NCBI RefSeq assembly: GCF_900091505.1
Contig: NZ_LT607409.1
Coordinates: 1,860,001-1,924,000, forward strand
From: Micromonospora chokoriensis
GTDB taxonomy: Bacteria > Actinomycetota > Actinomycetes > Mycobacteriales > Micromonosporaceae
Reading direction: 5' to 3'
Length of the DNA: 64,000 nt
Every line of letters starts with the position of its first letter. Within the stretch, counting starts at the first letter, position 1. Under the pieces are notes generated by a model. That model was given only the letters and a program-made list of their open reading frames with translations. It made no database searches and was not told where the DNA came from. A program made the translations under genes and the position numbers. Positions 59,829 through 64,000 of the stretch are shown piece after piece.

Positions 59829-61472
59829 ATGGGCGGTGGGGACCGGAACAACGCGCAACTTCTCGATGAGCGCTACCGGCTCGTCGAGCAACTCGGCGCG
59901 GGCGGCATGTCGGTCGTCTGGCGCGGCTACGACGAGGTGTTGGGCCGCCAGGTCGCGGTGAAGGTGCTGGCCTCGCGGCTGGCCAGCGACCGGGCCTTCC
60001 GGCACCGGATCCGGGTGGAGGCGCAGGCCGCCGCGCGGCTCTGCCACCCCAACATCACCAACGTGTACGACTACGGCGAGTCCGAGCAGGTCGGCCTGAC
60101 CGTGCCGTACGTGGTGATGGAGCTGGTCGACGGAGCCTCACTCGCCAACCGGCTCGGTCGGGAGGTCAGCCTGCCGTGGCGGGAGGCGGTGACGATCGGC
60201 GCCGAGGTCAGCTCGGCGCTGGCCACCGCGCACGCCCGTGGTGTGGTGCACCGTGACGTCACCCCGGGCAACGTGATGCTCACGCCGACTGGTGTGAAGG
60301 TCGTCGACTTCGGCATCTCCGCGCTGGTCGGGGAGAGCGAGAAGGGCCCCGACGGCGCGCTGCTCGGCACCCCCGCCTACCTGGCCCCGGAGCGGTTGGA
60401 CAACGGCCAGGTCTCCCCGGCCACCGACGTGTACGCCGTCGGTCTGCTGCTCTACCGGATGCTCACCGGCCGGCTGCCCTGGCAGGCCGACACGACCACG
60501 CAGATGCTGCGCGCGCACATGTACAACGACCCGGACCCGATGCCACCGGTGCCCGGCCTGCCGGACGAGGTGACCGACCTGGTGCGGCGCTGCCTGGCCA
60601 AGCGGCCCGGTGACCGCCCGGCGACCGCCGAACTGGCCCGGACCCTCGCCGAGGCGGCCGGAATGCTCGCCGCGGTGCCGGTCTCCCCGGCCGCCGGGCA
60701 CCTGGACCCGGCCGCGCTGGCCAACGCGGGCACCACGATTCTGCCGTGGTCCGCGGCGACCGACGCGTTGCCGCTGTCCCGCACCCGCAACCGGGGCCGG
60801 CGGATGGACCGACGTCGCCGGCGGGTGGAGGCCGGGGTGGCCGCCGTCGGCCTGATCGCTGTCACCGGCGCGATGTGGGGTTTCACCTCGCGCAGCCCGG
60901 CCAGCGGCGACGACCGGCCGACCACCGAGGCGCGGATGGGCCTGCCGCAGGCGCCGACCTGCGACGTGACGTACGCGCTGCGGGCCGACACCGGCAAGGA
61001 CTTCGCCGCCGAGCTGACCCTGACCAACAGCGGTAAGCAGGAACTCCGGGACTGGACGATGAACTTCACGTTCCCCGGTCAGCAGACCGTGACGAAGGCC
61101 GAGCCGACGTCGGTGCAGCAGCAGGGCAGCAAGGTGCTGATCCGACCCGCCGCACAGCGCACCACCCTCGCGCCCGGCGCGGCCGAGAAGCTCACCCTGT
61201 CCGGGACGTACACCGGGGCGAACCCGCTGCCGGTGGAGTTCCGGCTGGGCGACGTGACCTGCGGGGTACGCGTCTCCGGGGTCGCCGGCAGCGTGCCGTC
61301 CACCGCACCGGCGAGCACGGCCGCCACCACGAAGAAGGCCCCGCCGAAGAAGGCGACGACACCCAGCGGATCCGGCGGTGGAGGCGCACAGAAGGCGAAG
61401 CCGCCGAAGGCGGCGAAGGGGCCGGCGAAGCCCGGCGAGGGCAAGGGGCCGGGTGGTCCGGGAAAAGGGTGA
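59829..61472 (+). CDS. Ser/Thr protein kinase with extracellular CBM2-like domain
   Basis: A 547-residue membrane kinase. Gly loop LGAGGMSVVWRG, catalytic K45, catalytic loop HRDVTPGN (141-148, with Thr where Lys is usual), DFG 160-162 and APE. One membrane helix (about 333-351) leads to an outer domain of about 100 residues bounded by Cys378 and Cys478 (CDVTYALRADTGKDFAAELTLTNSG... DWTMNFTFPGQ) that resembles a family 2 carbohydrate-binding module. A Lys/Gly/Pro tail follows. The next ~11 codons continue this composition two bases out of phase to 61507, suggesting a frameshift. Confidence 0.88.
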   Translation: MGGGDRNNAQLLDERYRLVEQLGAGGMSVVWRGYDEVLGRQVAVKVLASRLASDRAFRHRIRVEAQAAARLCHPNITNVYDYGESEQVGLTVPYVVMELVDGASLANRLGREVSLPWREAVTIGAEVSSALATAHARGVVHRDVTPGNVMLTPTGVKVVDFGISALVGESEKGPDGALLGTPAYLAPERLDNGQVSPATDVYAVGLLLYRMLTGRLPWQADTTTQMLRAHMYNDPDPMPPVPGLPDEVTDLVRRCLAKRPGDRPATAELARTLAEAAGMLAAVPVSPAAGHLDPAALANAGTTILPWSAATDALPLSRTRNRGRRMDRRRRRVEAGVAAVGLIAVTGAMWGFTSRSPASGDDRPTTEARMGLPQAPTCDVTYALRADTGKDFAAELTLTNSGKQELRDWTMNFTFPGQQTVTKAEPTSVQQQGSKVLIRPAAQRTTLAPGAAEKLTLSGTYTGANPLPVEFRLGDVTCGVRVSGVAGSVPSTAPASTAATTKKAPPKKATTPSGSGGGGAQKAKPPKAAKGPAKPGEGKGPGGPGKG

Positions 61473-61510
61473 AGGGCCCGCAGAAGCACGGCGGGCCGAA
61501 GAAGTGAGCG

Positions 61511-62179
61511 TCAGCGTCGCCCCGCGAATCGCTGGACCTGGTCGATCCCGCCCTCCACGATCAGCACCCCACCCTGGGTGAGGGGCGTGTCGTCCGAGGC
61601 GTACCGGAAACGCTCACCGGGCACCTTCGCCCCGATCACGCGTACCCCGGAGCGCTCCTCCGGGCGCAGGTCGAGCAGGGTGCGCCCGACGAACGAACCC
61701 GGAACCCGGACGGTGGCGATCGCAAAGTCGTCGTCGAACTCGACGAAGTCCAGCAGCCGGCTGACGATCAGGTGCGCCACCCGGTCGCCGGTCTCCGCCT
61801 CCGGGAAGATCACGTGGTGTGCGCCCACCGACGACAGGATCTTGGCGTGTTTCTGCGAGGTGGCCCGCGCCCAGATCTGCGGCACACCCAACTCGACCAA
61901 CGCCAGCACGGTGAGGACGCTCGCCTCCACCGACGCCCCGATGGCCACCACCGCCCGGGCGAAACTGGCGACGCCGAGCTGACGGAGCGCCCCCTCCTCG
62001 GTGGAGTCGGCCTGGACCACCCGGTCGATCTGGTCGGAGAAGCGCTGGACCTGGGCCGGGTTGCGGTCGACGGCCAGCACCTCGCGATCCATCCGGGTGA
62101 GCGACGCGGCCAGGTGGCAGCCGAAGCGACCCAACCCGATCACCACGATCCCGCCGCCGTCAGATCGTCTCGCGGACAC
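61511..62179 (-). CDS. trkA: TrkA/KtrA-type potassium uptake regulatory subunit
   Basis: A 222-residue RCK protein. The N-terminal Rossmann domain (GGGIVVIGLGRFGCHLAASLTRMDREVLAVDRN) binds NAD(H)/ATP, followed by VVQADSTEEGALRQLGV and, from about residue 135, an RCK_C domain (FAIATVRVPGSFVGRTLLDLRPEERSGVRVIGA). It gates the membrane subunit encoded immediately upstream. GTG 62179 starts 18 bp after the TrkH stop, so the two form an operon. It converges with the kinase gene, the stops being 38 bp apart, or 3 bp if the kinase frameshift is real. Confidence 0.92.
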   Translation of the reverse strand: MSARRSDGGGIVVIGLGRFGCHLAASLTRMDREVLAVDRNPAQVQRFSDQIDRVVQADSTEEGALRQLGVASFARAVVAIGASVEASVLTVLALVELGVPQIWARATSQKHAKILSSVGAHHVIFPEAETGDRVAHLIVSRLLDFVEFDDDFAIATVRVPGSFVGRTLLDLRPEERSGVRVIGAKVPGERFRYASDDTPLTQGGVLIVEGGIDQVQRFAGRR

Positions 62180-62196
62180 CTCGACCCTCCTCGCTG

Positions 62197-63531
62197 TTAG
62201 CCGACAATTGGTTGTTCCTGGGGGTAGCGGTAGAGCCGGCGTCTTGTGTTCAGGGCGATCGCCGACCCCAGGGTGAGTGGCCCGACCCGGCCGATGAACA
62301 TCAGCACGGTGAGCACGAGTTGACCGCTGGCCGGCAGTTCACCGGCGAGACCGACGGTGAGCCCGGTGGTGCTGAACGCGGAGGTGACCTCGAACAGCGC
62401 CGCGACGAGTCGCACGCCCTCGGTGAGCAGCAGCAGGAGCATCGTTCCGGCCGTGACCAGCGCGACGCTGAGCAGAGCCACAGTCACCGCATGTCGTTGG
62501 CTGGCGGTGGCCACCCGGCGATGCCCGACGGTCACGTCCGGCTCACCGCGCAACTCGGCCCAGATGGTGAACCCGAGCAGGAAGAACGTGGACACCTTGA
62601 TGCCTCCGGCCGTGCTGGCGCTGCCGCCGCCGATGAACATCAGCACGATCAGCAGCGGATAGCTCTCCTCCTGGAGGTCGGCGATGTTCAGCACGCTGAA
62701 CCCGCCGGTGCGACTCAACGCGATCTGGGTGAACGACGCGAGCACCTTGCCGGCGGCGTCGTACGAGCCGATGGTGCTGGCGTTGGTCCACTCGGCGGCG
62801 AGCAGGCCGACGAAGCCCAGCAGCAGCAGGGCGACGCTGCCCCAGATGGTCAGCTTCGTGGCCACCACCCACCCCGCCGGTCTGCGCCACTCACGGACCG
62901 CCTCGAACAGGGCCGGAAACCCGAGCCCGCCGACGATCCCACCGAACGCCAGTGGCAGCGACACCCACGGATCGCGGGCGAAGGCCAGCAGCCCGTCGCT
63001 GTAGAGCGCGAAGCCACCGTTGTTGAACGCCTGGACCGCGTGGAACACCCCCGACCAGAGGGCCCGCCCCGGCCCGTAGTCGTACGCCCACCAGAGTCGG
63101 CCGGCGACCACGGCGGTCATCACCGCCTCGCAGGCGAAGACGGTCACCGCGATCCGACGCAGCAGCCGGGCCACGTCGCCGATCCCGAACTCCGCCGTCT
63201 CGGCCTGCACCAGCAGTCGGTTGCGCAGGCCCAGTTGGCGTGAGACCACCAGGATGACCAGCGCCGCAGCGGTGAGGATGCCGAGACCGCCGAGCTGGGT
63301 GAGCAAAGTGATCACCACGAGCCCCGCGGCGGACCAGTAGTTGGGGGTGTCGTTGATCGCCATGCCCGTCACCGACACCGCCGAGGTGGCGGTGAACAAC
63401 GCGGTGACCAGAGGTGGACGTTGGTGATCGACTGTCGCCCAGCGCGCCATCAGCAGCCCGGTGCCCAGCAGGATCGGCACCAGGAACCCCAGCGGCACCA
63501 GCCGCACGGGGTTACGGAAGAACCAGCGCAC
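62197..63531 (-). CDS. trkH: TrkH/KtrB-type potassium channel subunit
   Basis: A 444-residue membrane protein with the four M1-P-M2 repeats of SKT transporters. The selectivity-filter glycines appear in TATSAVSVTGMAI, AFNNGGFAL, SRTGGFSV and FSTTGLTVG. It forms the potassium-conducting pore and works with the TrkA-type subunit downstream. GTG 63531 is chosen because AAGGAAG lies 8 bases upstream; the open frame farther upstream (to 63831) has no membrane-protein character. Confidence 0.93.
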   Translation of the reverse strand: MRWFFRNPVRLVPLGFLVPILLGTGLLMARWATVDHQRPPLVTALFTATSAVSVTGMAINDTPNYWSAAGLVVITLLTQLGGLGILTAAALVILVVSRQLGLRNRLLVQAETAEFGIGDVARLLRRIAVTVFACEAVMTAVVAGRLWWAYDYGPGRALWSGVFHAVQAFNNGGFALYSDGLLAFARDPWVSLPLAFGGIVGGLGFPALFEAVREWRRPAGWVVATKLTIWGSVALLLLGFVGLLAAEWTNASTIGSYDAAGKVLASFTQIALSRTGGFSVLNIADLQEESYPLLIVLMFIGGGSASTAGGIKVSTFFLLGFTIWAELRGEPDVTVGHRRVATASQRHAVTVALLSVALVTAGTMLLLLLTEGVRLVAALFEVTSAFSTTGLTVGLAGELPASGQLVLTVLMFIGRVGPLTLGSAIALNTRRRLYRYPQEQPIVG

Positions 63532-64000
63532 CAGACAATCTTCCTTTTCCGGACGGGTGGCGGAGTGGGAACGCCCATTCCGGAGATTCACCTGCCGGTC
63601 AGTCGTCGACCAACTCCCGGCCAACCACGGGCGGTCTGCTGTCCGCGACACCCTTCGATGACAGGAGACGGCGTTGCGACGTACCCTCTCGACCCTCGGC
63701 GTGGCCGGCGCGCTGCTCGCCGACAACTGACCTCGGCCGGAGCTGATCCGCTCCGACCGATCGCTGGGCCGATCACGCCCGGCCCAGACGCTGGCCCGTC
63801 GTCCGCCACCCGGACGGCGGGCCAGCGGCACGTCCGAGGCGCGAACCGTCAGGCCACGCGGAGTGATCGACTAGGTCGGCGACGTGGGGGTGTCCGGCGC
63901 TCGGGATGGAACGACCTCGCCGATGTGGAGTCGATCATCGGTTGACCGAACCGGGGCGGATGGCGCGAGACGACACACACCACGTGCGGTCCGTGGGGGT
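63532..64000. other. gene-poor window end upstream of trkH
   Basis: It holds the trkH promoter region and no confident gene. A short plus-strand ORF (63674-63730) has a ribosome-binding site and a signal-peptide-like sequence. An ATG at 63960 opens a frame (MARDDTHHVRSVG) that runs off the end and may be the start of the next gene. Confidence 0.4.
63674..63730 (+). pseudogene. 18-residue signal-peptide-like ORF, possible gene remnant
   Basis: TTG 63674 follows AGGAGA at 7 bases; the peptide reads LRRTLSTLGVAGALLADN and then stops. It looks like the first half of an export signal whose gene has been lost or broken. It could also be noise. Confidence 0.2.

Overview
The window is a stretch of very GC-rich (roughly 72%) actinomycete chromosome with tightly packed genes, many GTG starts and frequent ATGA/GTGA stop-start overlaps. 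Its content points to the Micromonosporaceae, most likely Micromonospora: a BldC-type small regulator next to the 33-residue ribosomal protein bS22, a BldN-type sigma factor with an RsbN-like partner, a Rex-hemACDB cluster, XRE/DUF397 pairs and several secreted hydrolases. No tRNA, rRNA, CRISPR array, prophage or insertion sequence was seen.

Layout. 0-1.5 kb: end of a MacB-type ABC exporter (ATPase tail and permease). 1.7-5.6 kb: BldC-like regulator, bS22, an SDR epimerase, a PlsC-type acyltransferase and a HAD-IB phosphatase. 5.7-8.0 kb: anti-sigma candidate (RsbN-like) and BldN-like sigma factor, with a possible 51-codon coupled upstream ORF. 8.4-13 kb: AMP-dependent ligase, glutaredoxin-like protein, HAD hydrolase and a NarL/LuxR two-component pair. 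13.2-19 kb: rex with its own Rex operator, then hemA-hemC-cobA/hemD-hemB, the path from glutamyl-tRNA to uroporphyrinogen III. 19-20.3 kb: structured non-coding DNA with two DnaA-box-like 9-mers, then an XRE regulator. 20.3-32 kb: secreted ExeM/NucH-type nuclease, GNAT enzyme, lytic-transglycosylase-like protein, FmdB zinc ribbon, a cyclase-like/NB-ARC/TPR regulator, secreted phospholipase A2 and a GHL10 glycosidase. 32-39.6 kb: amino-acid permease, LacI regulator, BON-methyltransferase, repeat-rich DNA, ABC-F ATPase, ROK kinase, TPR and Smr proteins.

39.6-45.2 kb is the accessory-looking segment: lower and more variable GC, a VapBC45-like toxin-antitoxin pair, a mini-GntR regulator, an XRE(DUF5753)-DUF397 pair, and two mini-operons of tiny proteins sharing a CGxxxPC motif. 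This is the best candidate here for an undescribed system. 45.2-50 kb holds a 2OG-Fe(II) oxygenase/PLP-lyase pair and a STAND NTPase with TPRs divergent from a small membrane protein.

50-63.5 kb: a polytopic M28 peptidase; a coupled signalling operon (receiver-SpoIIE phosphatase, CHASE3 histidine kinase, Rcp1-like receiver, inositol-phosphatase-like enzyme); a secreted coiled-coil protein; a fused spermidine-synthase-like membrane protein; a Ser/Thr kinase whose outer part resembles a CBM2 module; and a TrkA/TrkH potassium uptake pair. Functions are read from motifs and remembered family knowledge; no database search was run.
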